Part shown: positions 41,968 through 50,631 of the stretch, piece by piece
Layout of the letters: the number at the start of each line of letters is the position of its first letter
Position numbering within the stretch: position 1 is the first letter of the stretch
NCBI RefSeq assembly: GCF_000023265.1
Contig: NC_013124.1
Coordinates: 868,001 to 932,000 of the forward strand
DNA length: 64,000 bases
From: Acidimicrobium ferrooxidans DSM 10331
GTDB taxonomy: Bacteria; Actinomycetota; Acidimicrobiia; Acidimicrobiales; Acidimicrobiaceae
Direction of reading: 5' to 3'
Made by a program: the position numbers and the translations under genes
The notes under the pieces: generated by a model
Databases searched by the model: none
What the model was told of the DNA's origin: nothing
What the model saw: only the letters and a program-made list of their open reading frames with translations

Positions 41968-43427
41968 CCGTTCGATCGAGCGGTGGGGGGACCTCGGTGC
42001 GCAGGACGTGGGAGCGCCCCGAGCTCCTGCGCGTTGCCGAAGGCGCACTCGCGCACGCATCGACGATGCCGCTCTGGCTCGACGATCCGGCTCGACCGGC
42101 GGCGACCCCACCACTCGAAGGGCAGGTCACGGCCGATCTCGTGATCGTCGGTGGTGGGCTGCTCGGTCTGTGGAGCGCGCTCCTGGCGGCCGAGCGGCGA
42201 CCAGAGTGGGAGATCGTCCTCGTCGAGGGCGGTCGCATCGCCGCTGCGGCGTCGGGGCGCAACGGGGGCTTCTGCGAAGCGAGCCTGACCCATGGACTCG
42301 CCAACGGACTTGCCAGGTGGCCCGATGAACTCTCCGAGCTCGAGCGCCTCGGCGAGGAGAACCTTGCGGCCATTCGGGCGGCCGCCGAGCGGTATGCCGC
42401 GAACTGCGACCTCGTCGATTCGGGGACGATCGACGTCGCGCTCGAGGACTGGCAGCTCGACGAGCTCGCCGAGCTCGCCGAGGTGGCGCCACGCTACGGC
42501 CACGACGTCGTCCTCCTCGAGCGCGAGGCGCTCTCGGCCGAGGTACGCTCGCCGAGCTATCGCGGAGGCCTGTGGACGCGCAACCGCGCACTCATGCTCA
42601 ATCCTGCACGTCTTGCGTGGGGTCTCGAGGCGGCAGTGGCGGGGATGGGCGTGCGCATCTGCGAGGGGACGCGCGTCGTTGGGCTGAGTTCCGAGGGCCC
42701 GTTCGTCGTGGTCGAGACCGGTTCGGGTGCGAGCGTGCGCGCGAGTCGGGTGATCCTCGCGACCAACGCGGCGGCTCCCCTCGTGGCGTCGGCGAGGTGG
42801 CGGTTCGTCCCGGTGTACGACTACGTCGTGGCGACGCGACCGCTCGCGGCGAGCGAGCGTGCCGAGATCGGTTGGGAGCGACGTCAAGGGATCTCGGATG
42901 CGGGCAATCAGTTCCACTACTACCACCTGAGCGAGGACGGTCGGATCGTCTTCGGAGGCTACGACGCGGTCTACCACTACGGTTCGGTGGCCCGCCCTCG
43001 CTACGAGGGACGCTCACCGACCCACGTACGCCTCGTCGCGCACCTGTACGCGACGTTTCCGGGGCTCGAGGGTGTCGAGATCAGCCACGCCTGGGGTGGG
43101 GCGATCGACACGTCGACTCGGTTCGTCGCGTCCGTGCATCGGGCCTTTGGCGGGCGCGTGCACTATGCGGTGGGGTTCACGGGTCTTGGTGTCGGGGCGA
43201 CGCGGCTGTACGCATCGGTACTCGTGGGTCGTGCGATCGGGGAGCCCCACCCAGCGGAGCGGCTCCGACTCTTCCGTGAGGGCCCCGTACCGTTTCCGCC
43301 GGAGCCGCTCCGCTGGATCGGGATCGAGTTGACACGGCGCTCGCTCGCCTGGGCGGACGACCACGGCGGTCGGCGCAACGTCTGGCTCCGTGCGTTGGAC
43401 CGCTTCGGCGTCGGGTTCGATTCCTAG
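41964..43427 (+). CDS. FAD-dependent amine/amino-acid oxidase (DAO family, PuuB-like)
   Basis: A 487-residue flavoprotein. The FAD-binding motif is VIVGGGLLGLWSALLAAERR near residue 55, then AAASGRNGGFCEAS, the pattern of gamma-glutamylputrescine oxidase and D-amino-acid oxidase relatives. The substrate part has FVPVYDYVVATRPL and the C-terminus has the second FAD contact HYAVGFTGLGVGATRLYASV. It likely oxidises a secondary amine or amino acid imported by the surrounding transporter. It lies between dppC2 and the ATPase gene with overlap to dppC2, which argues for a direct link. The precise substrate is unknown. Confidence 0.82.
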   Translation: MTVRSSGGGTSVRRTWERPELLRVAEGALAHASTMPLWLDDPARPAATPPLEGQVTADLVIVGGGLLGLWSALLAAERRPEWEIVLVEGGRIAAAASGRNGGFCEASLTHGLANGLARWPDELSELERLGEENLAAIRAAAERYAANCDLVDSGTIDVALEDWQLDELAELAEVAPRYGHDVVLLEREALSAEVRSPSYRGGLWTRNRALMLNPARLAWGLEAAVAGMGVRICEGTRVVGLSSEGPFVVVETGSGASVRASRVILATNAAAPLVASARWRFVPVYDYVVATRPLAASERAEIGWERRQGISDAGNQFHYYHLSEDGRIVFGGYDAVYHYGSVARPRYEGRSPTHVRLVAHLYATFPGLEGVEISHAWGGAIDTSTRFVASVHRAFGGRVHYAVGFTGLGVGATRLYASVLVGRAIGEPHPAERLRLFREGPVPFPPEPLRWIGIELTRRSLAWADDHGGRRNVWLRALDRFGVGFDS

Positions 43428-43439
43428 GAAGGGGACCTC

Positions 43440-45512
43440 GTGCAAGAGCTCGTGCAAGAGGATGTGATCGTGCGGGTCGAGGGGCTCACGACCGATCTCG
43501 TGCGTCACGGTGGCTCGGTTCGGGTGATCGATGGCGTGAGCTATGAGGTCGCCAGGGGTGAGACGCTCGGGATCGTGGGGGAGTCGGGTTCGGGCAAGAC
43601 CATCTCGGCACTCAGCCTGCTCGGACTCTTGCCTCCCCAGATGCGCGTCGTCGCTGGCTCGGCACGGCTCGAGGGCGAGGAACTCATCGGTGCGAGCCCG
43701 CGGCGCCTGCGCGAGCTCCGCGGTGCGGCCATCGGCATGATCTTCCAGGACCCGCTGAGCTCGCTGAACCCGTCGAAGACCATCGGGTGGCAGGTGGCCG
43801 AACCGTTGCGCATCCACCAGCGTCTCGGAGCCGCCGCAGCGCGCCAGCGCGCGCTCGAGCTGCTCGAGCTCGTGGGCATCCCGAGCCCGAAGGAGCGCTT
43901 GAACGACTACCCGCACCAACTCTCCGGCGGGATGCGCCAGCGGATCATGATCGCCATCGCGCTCGCGTGTGGACCGAAGCTCATCGTCGCCGACGAGCCC
44001 ACGACCGCCTTGGACGTGACCATTCAGGCCCAGATCCTCGGCCTCCTCGGCGAACTGCAGGACCGGCTGGGTACAGCCATGTTGCTCGTCACCCACGATC
44101 TCGGGGTCATCGCGGGTCGTACCGACCGGGTGCTCGTGATGTACGCCGGTCGGGTCGTCGAGGCTGCGCCGACGCGCACCCTGTTCTCGGCCATGCGCCA
44201 TCCCTACACCCAGGCCCTCCTCGCGTCGATCCCCGTGATCGGGATCGATCGGAGCGTCCCGCTGCCGGCGATCCCGGGCACACCGCCGCCGCTCGGCGGA
44301 GCGGGGGTGGGCTGTGCGTTCGCGCCCAGGTGTCCGCGTGCCGACGAGCGCTGCCGCCAAGAGATGCCACCACTCGCGGTGAGCGCTGGCCACGCAGTGG
44401 CCTGCTGGCACCCCGTCGACGGACCCGTTCGACGGACCAGGCTCGAGGTCGCTACCTCGCTTGCGGCGGTGCCACGTGCTATGGAGCCGTTGGTCGAGCT
44501 GGTCGGGCTTCGCAAGGAGTTCGAGATCCACTCCAACGTGACGCGGCGCCATCTGGGGACGGTGCACGCGGTGGCGGGGGTCGATCTCGTCATCGGACGT
44601 GGTGAAACCGTTGGCCTCGTCGGTGAATCGGGCTGCGGCAAGACGACCCTCGGACGTATGGTCGTCGGGCTCGAGCGCCCGACGGGTGGTGAGCTGCGCA
44701 TCGGTGGCGTCGACGTGGTTCGCCTCCGCGGCAGCGAGCGGCGATCGTTTCATCGGCGGATCCAGCTGATGTTCCAAGATCCGTTCGCATCGCTCGATCC
44801 GCGGATGCGCATCGCGAGCGCGCTCGCCGAACCTTTGCGCGTTCAGGGGCTCGATCGTGGCGAGGAGCGGCTGGCGGGACTGCTCGAGCGCGTCGGCTTG
44901 GCGCGCGAGGCGCTGTGGCGCTACCCCCATGAGTTCTCCGGCGGCCAGCGCCAGCGCATCGGTCTCGCGCGGGCGCTGACGCTCGACCCCGAGCTGATCG
45001 TGGCCGATGAGCCGGTGTCGGCGCTCGACGTCTCCATTCGCTCCCAGATCCTCAATCTCATGCGCGAGACCCAGCGCGAGCGCGGTCTCAGCTATCTCGT
45101 GATCAGCCATGATCTGTCGGTGGTGAGCTACCTCGCCGATCGCATCGGCGTGATGTACCTGGGCCGTCTCGTCGAGGTCGGGCCGACGGCCGCGGTGATC
45201 GCCTCGCCAGCGCATCCCTACACGCGCGGACTGCTCCGTTCGGTGCCGCTTCCGGATCCAGAACGTGAGTCGGCAAAGCGTCGTCTCGGAGCGGTGATCG
45301 AAGGCGAGCTCCCGTCGGCGTTGCGCCCACCGACGGGCTGTGCGTTTCACCAGCGCTGCCCATTTCGGGTGGCCCGTTGCGAGGTCGAGGCGCCCGAGGC
45401 TCGCACGCTCGACGATGGCAGGGTGGTCGCCTGTCATCGCGTCGACGACGTCCTCGCCGAGCCGTGGTCGCTCGAGGACGTCGGACAGATGGCGAGCGCG
45501 CTGCGAGCGTAG
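43440..45512 (+). CDS. fused dipeptide-type ABC transporter ATPase (DppD-DppF)
   Basis: A 690-residue protein with two complete ABC ATPase domains. The first (about 10-325) has Walker A GESGSGKT, signature LSGGMRQRI and Walker [13 protein letters not shown]. The second (about 350-685) has [26 protein letters not shown] and [12 protein letters not shown]. Each ends in an oligo/dipeptide C-terminal domain with a cysteine cluster (CAFAPRCP...C...C and CAFHQRCPF...C...C). In most bacteria these are separate DppD and DppF. GTG 43440 follows AGGAAGGGG. Its last 79 bp overlap the opposite-strand acyltransferase gene. Confidence 0.95.
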   Translation: MQELVQEDVIVRVEGLTTDLVRHGGSVRVIDGVSYEVARGETLGIVGESGSGKTISALSLLGLLPPQMRVVAGSARLEGEELIGASPRRLRELRGAAIGMIFQDPLSSLNPSKTIGWQVAEPLRIHQRLGAAAARQRALELLELVGIPSPKERLNDYPHQLSGGMRQRIMIAIALACGPKLIVADEPTTALDVTIQAQILGLLGELQDRLGTAMLLVTHDLGVIAGRTDRVLVMYAGRVVEAAPTRTLFSAMRHPYTQALLASIPVIGIDRSVPLPAIPGTPPPLGGAGVGCAFAPRCPRADERCRQEMPPLAVSAGHAVACWHPVDGPVRRTRLEVATSLAAVPRAMEPLVELVGLRKEFEIHSNVTRRHLGTVHAVAGVDLVIGRGETVGLVGESGCGKTTLGRMVVGLERPTGGELRIGGVDVVRLRGSERRSFHRRIQLMFQDPFASLDPRMRIASALAEPLRVQGLDRGEERLAGLLERVGLAREALWRYPHEFSGGQRQRIGLARALTLDPELIVADEPVSALDVSIRSQILNLMRETQRERGLSYLVISHDLSVVSYLADRIGVMYLGRLVEVGPTAAVIASPAHPYTRGLLRSVPLPDPERESAKRRLGAVIEGELPSALRPPTGCAFHQRCPFRVARCEVEAPEARTLDDGRVVACHRVDDVLAEPWSLEDVGQMASALRA

Positions 45513-46612
45513 GCGTTTCGACGTGCGCCGCGGCCAACGAGGGCCACAAGAGTACGCCGACGCCGGCCAGGCGGTCTCGTGGCTGTGCGGAGGCGGCGTC
45601 GGAGCGGTTCCTCGTAGCGGCGCCAGACGATGAGCGCGATCGCGAGTGCCGCGGTGAGGACGAGGAGGTCTTGCCACCACGGTCCGCCGTAGTGATACAG
45701 CGACACGGTGGCGAGGCTGCGCATGACCAGTCGATGGACCATGTAGAAGGCGAAGCTCGCCGAGCCGAGCGCGACCGCTGCCGAATGGGCGATGAGGCGT
45801 GAGATGCAACCTGCCTGGTGTGCAAAGACCCACACGACGGCTCCCCAGACGGGAAGATAGAGCGCGCTGAAGCGGAGCGACTGCGGAGCGAAGGGTCCCG
45901 CGACGACGACGCCCACGGCCCCTGCGAGGGCAGCGCCCTCGAGGAGTGACCATCGCCAGCGCGACCCGCCGCTCTCGGGGTGTTCGGCGAAGGCAATGGC
46001 CGCAACAACGCCGGCCAGAAAGTCCGAGAGTCGGGTGATCGGAAACACGTAGATGACCCAGCTCTGCCAACCGGTGTGAAGCGGAACCAGCACGCCGACG
46101 AGGGCGAGCCAGGCCGTCGCCGCGCCGAAGAGGAGCCAGCTTGTCGTGAGTCGTGGCCGAGCCCACTCGACGAGGCGGGCGACGACGGGGAAGATGAGGT
46201 AGAAGGTTGCTTCGTCGCTCAAGCTCCATGCGACGCCGTCGAACGAGAACGCCGCGGCGAGCGATGGGATGAAGCTCTGGACGAGGAGGAGGTTGGCGAG
46301 TGCGAGCCCGAGCCAGGAGCCGATGCCACCGTACATCGAGGGTGGCGTCAAGAACAGCGACCAAGCGAAGGCGAGGACGTAGACCGGATAGATGCGTGCG
46401 AGCCGAGAGCGGTAGAAGCCAAGCACCGGGTTTCGCCGAAGACGCGTGAAGCGGCCCTGGTACGCGTAGGTCAGGATGAAGCCCGAGAGCACGAAGAAGA
46501 ACGAGACACCGACGTAGCCGGTCTGGTAGGTGCGCAGCCAACCTACGTGCCAACAGAAGACGGCGAGTGCTGCGACGAACCGGAGACTGGTGAGTGGGCG
46601 TAGCTGTACCAA
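45434..46612 (-). CDS. acyltransferase family 3 membrane protein
   Basis: A 392-residue protein with about ten membrane segments. It begins LRPLTSLRFVAALAVFCWHV (the family's R..D/T..R...A..V..H pattern) and has YVGVSFFFVLSGFILTYAY and FYRSRLARIYPVYVLAF, all standard for acyltransferase 3 (PF01757). Such proteins O-acetylate or O-succinylate sugars, lipids or antibiotics. The start is TTG 46612, just after AAAGGAGGT. The C-terminal 60 residues are Arg-rich and lie partly over the end of the ABC ATPase gene, so an earlier functional end is possible. Confidence 0.85.
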   Translation of the reverse strand: MVQLRPLTSLRFVAALAVFCWHVGWLRTYQTGYVGVSFFFVLSGFILTYAYQGRFTRLRRNPVLGFYRSRLARIYPVYVLAFAWSLFLTPPSMYGGIGSWLGLALANLLLVQSFIPSLAAAFSFDGVAWSLSDEATFYLIFPVVARLVEWARPRLTTSWLLFGAATAWLALVGVLVPLHTGWQSWVIYVFPITRLSDFLAGVVAAIAFAEHPESGGSRWRWSLLEGAALAGAVGVVVAGPFAPQSLRFSALYLPVWGAVVWVFAHQAGCISRLIAHSAAVALGSASFAFYMVHRLVMRSLATVSLYHYGGPWWQDLLVLTAALAIALIVWRRYEEPLRRRLRTATRPPGRRRRTLVALVGRGARRNAYARSALAICPTSSSDHGSARTSSTR

Positions 46613-46840
46613 CAGACCTCCTTTGGCCCTCGTGCGCCACGTAGTGGCTCAAGACCGCGAGTGGTCGCGTGTCATGACGTTCGATGACGTGGGTCGGGCG
46701 GTTCCGAACAGCGTAGAGGGCTCGGTCGTTCAGGTCTGGGTTGGGTCGTAGTAGCTACTCGGAGACGTCTGAGCGCTGACGTACGACGGTTCCGGAACTA
46801 CTGCTCGCCTCCCGCGTGGGCGTCGCGCGAGGCAATCGAG

Positions 46841-47791
46841 TCAGCGACCGAGGGCGAGATGGTGGAGCGCGATGGCTGCGGCGGTCGCGAGGTTCACGGA
46901 GTCGACCCCGTTCGCGATCGGAATGGTGACGAGTACGTCGGCGTAGGCGAGAGCGCTCGGTGAGAGCCCGTGTCCTTCGGATCCGACGAGGAGCGCAACG
47001 CGCGGTCGCGGCAGGTCGTGCTCGCCGGGCGCGCGTGCGTGGCGTGGTTCGCCGATCGCTTCGGCGAGCTCGTCGACCGTGACGACAGGAGTGAGGTCGC
47101 AGGTTCGCTCGGTACGCAGGCGTTGTGTCGACGCCGGTGGCACCAAGGCGGCGATGCGAACCTGCGACCGTGCAAGGAGTGCCAGTGCGCTCGGCCATGG
47201 TGTCGCGCGCACGAGGGGGAGCGTCAAGAGGTGGCCCGCTGACACCCGCACCGATCGGCGGTTGCGTGGGTCGGCCGAGGTGGGATCGAGCACCAGGGCG
47301 CACGCTCCGAACGCGGCGGCGTTGCGCCCGAGCGCCCCGAGGTTCTCCTGGTCGACCACACCCTCTGCGACGAGCGCCGTCTCACCCGGTGCCCACAGAT
47401 CGAGGAAGTCCTCGAGTGCCTGCACGGGCGGGCGCTCGGCGTGGGCGACGACGCCGCGGTGGAGTGCGAAGCCCACCGTCTCGGCGATCACCCTTCGGGA
47501 TGCGACGAGGATCGGGACCCGTCGGGCGACGGCACGATCGACCACCTCGGTGGCGAGTGCAACCTGGTGGTCATCGAGGAGGACGGAGTGGACGGTGAGC
47601 CCGGTCCCGAGCAGCGTGGTGACGGCCACGCGACCCTCGACGATCACGTCGCGAGCTCCTCGGCGTTGGCGAAGCCCGTTGCCGCCCTTGAGGTCGCGAT
47701 ACGGCTCGAGCCGGTCGTCGTCGGGGTCGTCGATGCGTACGGCGCCGATCGGCAGAGGAGCAGAGGCGGCGTCGTCGTGGTTGGCGATCAT
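46841..47791 (-). CDS. SpoU/TrmH family RNA 2'-O-methyltransferase
   Basis: A 316-residue protein. The C-terminal SPOUT domain has the three knot motifs: EGVVDQENLGALGRNAAAFG, LLVGSEGHGLSP and IPIANGVDSVNLATAAAIAL. The N-terminal part (residues 30-125) resembles the SpoU substrate-binding domain. It methylates a ribose in rRNA or tRNA. ATG 47791 overlaps the CHAD gene stop; the frame is open further upstream, but that part is shadow of the CHAD gene. Confidence 0.9.
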   Translation of the reverse strand: MIANHDDAASAPLPIGAVRIDDPDDDRLEPYRDLKGGNGLRQRRGARDVIVEGRVAVTTLLGTGLTVHSVLLDDHQVALATEVVDRAVARRVPILVASRRVIAETVGFALHRGVVAHAERPPVQALEDFLDLWAPGETALVAEGVVDQENLGALGRNAAAFGACALVLDPTSADPRNRRSVRVSAGHLLTLPLVRATPWPSALALLARSQVRIAALVPPASTQRLRTERTCDLTPVVTVDELAEAIGEPRHARAPGEHDLPRPRVALLVGSEGHGLSPSALAYADVLVTIPIANGVDSVNLATAAAIALHHLALGR

Positions 47792-48669
47792 GGCTCGACG
47801 TCGAGGAGGGTGTCGTCGGCACCACCGGAGACGAGGGTCGAGGCGAGGATCGTCGGAGCCGAGTTCCTCGAGCTGAGCGCACAGAGCCACCCGTCGAGTT
47901 CGGTGGAGGTGCGCACCGCGAGCGGTTGCCAACCTCGTGCGAGCTTCGTGGCGCGCCTCGCGAGCAGGCGTGCGGTCGATCGTGTCGAGCGCTCGAGGAG
48001 GAGGGCAGCGATCTGGAGGTCGTGGGCGCGGCCGAGGTGGGTGGTGAGTGCGAGTGCTCGCCGACGGAGCCTCACGCTCGTGGCGGGGGCGATGGGTGCA
48101 AGGAGTTCGGATGCGAGGCGGAGGCGGCGTGCGCTTCGACGTAGCGCATGGAGCTCGTCCATCCCAGGCCGTTGGGCAGCACGACGCGCTCGGCGCTGCC
48201 AGGAACGCACGAGGGCTTCGAGATCGACCACGCGCCGAGTGTCGGGTGTCGATGTCGGGCCCGGGAGGCAGACACGGGCGGCGCGTGCGAGTTCGGGGAG
48301 GCGCTCGGCGCGCTTGGTGCGCTCGGCGGCGAGGTCGGGACGAGCTGGCAGGATCGTCGCGGCGACGTCGAGATCGCGCACGCTCGCGAGCTGGTTCGCG
48401 AGGCGAGTGAGTGGAGAGGCGCCGTGGCGCCCCACGCTGGGGGCGGGCGCGGTGCCGATGAGCGCTTCGGCGACCGCCGCGCGTCGGAGTGCGGCTCGCG
48501 CATCGTGGACGAGGTCGGGGGTGGTGCGCCGCTCCAGCGCGATGAGCAGCTCTTCGAGCGCCGCGCGTGTCTCGGCAAGATGCGCCGCCACCGACGGCCA
48601 GACCTCGGGATCGATGACGACACGGGTGCGCATGGTCGGGCGTCGTCGAACGAGTCGTGCGTTGGTCAC
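47788..48669 (-). CDS. CHAD-domain protein
   Basis: A 293-residue helical protein rich in Arg, Ala and Leu. It has the CHAD hallmarks VHDARAALRR, SVRDLDVAA and ELHALRRSARRLRLASELL, two repeats of an H..R..RR.R pattern. CHAD domains bind polyphosphate through these basic helices and often sit near polyphosphate granules. There is no fused CYTH domain. GTG 48669 lies six bases after the HAD gene stop; ATG twelve codons later is the alternative. Coupled to the SpoU gene by ATGA. Confidence 0.85.
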   Translation of the reverse strand: MTNARLVRRRPTMRTRVVIDPEVWPSVAAHLAETRAALEELLIALERRTTPDLVHDARAALRRAAVAEALIGTAPAPSVGRHGASPLTRLANQLASVRDLDVAATILPARPDLAAERTKRAERLPELARAARVCLPGPTSTPDTRRVVDLEALVRSWQRRARRAAQRPGMDELHALRRSARRLRLASELLAPIAPATSVRLRRRALALTTHLGRAHDLQIAALLLERSTRSTARLLARRATKLARGWQPLAVRTSTELDGWLCALSSRNSAPTILASTLVSGGADDTLLDVEP

Positions 48670-48675
48670 GTCGGG

Positions 48676-49458
48676 TCAGTGGGCGTGCAGGATCGTTGGG
48701 TCGGCGTCGATCGCGGTGACGACGCCGAGCAGATCGGCGGCGCGGACCGCCACGGGTGTGGTGCCGTCGTCGTGCTCCGCGATGCCGGAGGCGGCGAGGG
48801 CAAAGGGAATCTCGAGTGCCCTGGCGAAGGCTCCGTCCGTGGTGAGGCGGTCACCCACCATGATCGTCGATGTGGCACCGAGGTGGGGTCGCACAAGCTC
48901 GACCATGGGCCAGTCGGGCTTGCCGCAGTAGGTCGGTTCCACCGAGGTCGAAGCGACGAGGCTCGCGACGAGCGCGCCGGTTCCCGGGACGACGAGTCGT
49001 TCGAGCGGGTAGGTCGGGTCTCGGTTGGTCGCGAGGAATCGGGCCCCCGCGCGGATCGCGACACAGGCCTGCGCGAGAAGATCCCATGTGAAGCCTCGGT
49101 GCCAGCCCATGACGACCGCGTCGACCTTCTCGGCGTCCTCGAGGGACGTGGGCCTCACGAGCGTGTTGCCCTCGGCGACGACGCTCGTCAGTCCTTCCTC
49201 GCCGATCGCCAGCACGCGCTGGTCACTGCCGAGCGCGAGACGTGCGGCAAGGGCGGAGGTGAGGATCTCGTTGGCGTCGGCGTCGATCCCGAGTGAGCGG
49301 AGCTTCGCGACGTAAGCTTCGACGGTGAGAGTGGAGTTGTTGGTGACGAAGCGCAGATCGTCGCCACGATCACGAATGCGCCTGATCGCTCGGTCGGAGC
49401 CTTCGATGAGGGTGCTCGAGCGCCACACGACGCCGTCCAGGTCGATGAGCCAGCGCAT
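48676..49458 (-). CDS. HAD superfamily (subfamily IIA, NagD-like) phosphatase
   Basis: A 260-residue protein with motif I IDLDGVVWRSS at the N-terminus, motif II FVTNNST, the lysine in YCGKPDWPM and motif IV TIMVGDRLTTDGAFA. These are the HAD-IIA features shared with NagD, PNPase-like and phosphoglycolate phosphatases. The exact substrate is open. ATG 49458 is placed two codons before the catalytic aspartate strand. First gene of a minus-strand HAD-CHAD-SpoU run, divergent from the aldolase. Confidence 0.88.
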   Translation of the reverse strand: MRWLIDLDGVVWRSSTLIEGSDRAIRRIRDRGDDLRFVTNNSTLTVEAYVAKLRSLGIDADANEILTSALAARLALGSDQRVLAIGEEGLTSVVAEGNTLVRPTSLEDAEKVDAVVMGWHRGFTWDLLAQACVAIRAGARFLATNRDPTYPLERLVVPGTGALVASLVASTSVEPTYCGKPDWPMVELVRPHLGATSTIMVGDRLTTDGAFARALEIPFALAASGIAEHDDGTTPVAVRAADLLGVVTAIDADPTILHAH

Positions 49459-49562
49459 GGTCCTCCAGTCGCCAATCGACTGCCGAAGCGTCGCGGGTCG
49501 CTCGGCGTTGGTTGGGACTTGGAGGCTAGCATGACCTCGTCGACACGAGGGAGGTGCTGAGC

Positions 49563-50612
49563 GTGGACTACGAGTCACTGCTGGGCGAGGAGGCGAAGCA
49601 GCTCCTCACCTACGTCGCGACGGGGATACCCGCATCGAGCCTGATCCACCCCGGCCCTCGCGTGGTCGACGAGGTGTTCGCTTCCAGCGACCGTACCAAT
49701 CGCGTGTTGGTCGAGCTCGCCAGGCTCTATGGGACTGGGCGCCTTGCGGGGACTGGCTACGTCTCGATCCTCCCTGTCGACCAGGGGGTCGAGCACTCGG
49801 CGGCGGCGTCGTTTGCGCCGAATCCCACCTACTTCGATCCGCAGCGTATCGTCGAGCTCGCGATCGAGGGGGGGTGCTCTGCCGTTACGACGACGCTGGG
49901 TGCGCTCGGGATCGTGTCGCGGCGCTACGCCCACCGCATTCCGTTCATCCTCAAGCTGAACCACAACGAGTTGCTCACCTATCCGAGCCGTTACGACCAG
50001 GTCATGTTCGCCAACGTGCGCCAGGCCTGGGACATGGGTGCGGCTGGGGTCGGCGCCACGGTCTACTTCGGCTCACCCGAGTCGACGCGTCAGATCCAGG
50101 AGGTATCGGCGGCGTTCCACGAGGCACACGAGCTCGGGATGTTCACGGTCTTGTGGTGCTACCTGCGCAACCCCGCGTTCTCGACCCCAGACGGAGACCT
50201 GCATACGGCGGCCGATCTCACCGCGCAGGCCAATCACCTCGGCGTGACCATCGAGGCCGACCTCGTCAAGCAGAAGCTTCCGACGACCAATGGCGGCTTC
50301 GTGAAGCTCGGCTTTGGGCGCACCGATCCTCGTGTCTACGAGCGCTACGCGACCGATCATCCCATCGAACTCACTCGTTGGCAGGTCGTGAACTCGTATG
50401 CAGGCAGGATCGGCCTGATCAACTCTGGCGGCGAGTCGCACGGCGCGAGCGATCTTGCTGAGGCCGTCCGGACCGCGATCATCAACAAGCGTGCTGGAGG
50501 TGTCGGCCTCATCTCGGGGCGCAAGGCGTTCCAACGGCCGTTCGAGGAAGGCGTGGCGTTGCTGCACGCGATCCAGGACGTCTACCTCGATCCTGCGGTC
50601 GAACTCGCGTGA
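49563..50612 (+). CDS. fbaB: class I fructose-bisphosphate aldolase (archaeal/FbaB type)
   Basis: A 349-residue TIM barrel of the DhnA/FbaB family: [44 protein letters not shown] and the C-terminal phosphate loops LINSGGES and [13 protein letters not shown]. It cleaves fructose-1,6-bisphosphate to dihydroxyacetone phosphate and glyceraldehyde-3-phosphate through a lysine Schiff base, without metal. GTG 49563 is eight bases after GGGAGGT; GTG 49554 is too close to it. Together with gap-pgk-tpiA it covers the middle of glycolysis and gluconeogenesis. Confidence 0.9.
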   Translation: MDYESLLGEEAKQLLTYVATGIPASSLIHPGPRVVDEVFASSDRTNRVLVELARLYGTGRLAGTGYVSILPVDQGVEHSAAASFAPNPTYFDPQRIVELAIEGGCSAVTTTLGALGIVSRRYAHRIPFILKLNHNELLTYPSRYDQVMFANVRQAWDMGAAGVGATVYFGSPESTRQIQEVSAAFHEAHELGMFTVLWCYLRNPAFSTPDGDLHTAADLTAQANHLGVTIEADLVKQKLPTTNGGFVKLGFGRTDPRVYERYATDHPIELTRWQVVNSYAGRIGLINSGGESHGASDLAEAVRTAIINKRAGGVGLISGRKAFQRPFEEGVALLHAIQDVYLDPAVELA

Positions 50613-50631
50613 GCGTGTCGCGGCGCGCGCC

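Noticed and set aside
43014-46652. 1,212-codon minus-strand open frame over dppDF and neighbours
   Set aside because: Low-complexity Arg/His-rich translation without family features, opposite a well-supported ABC ATPase; a GC-rich shadow.
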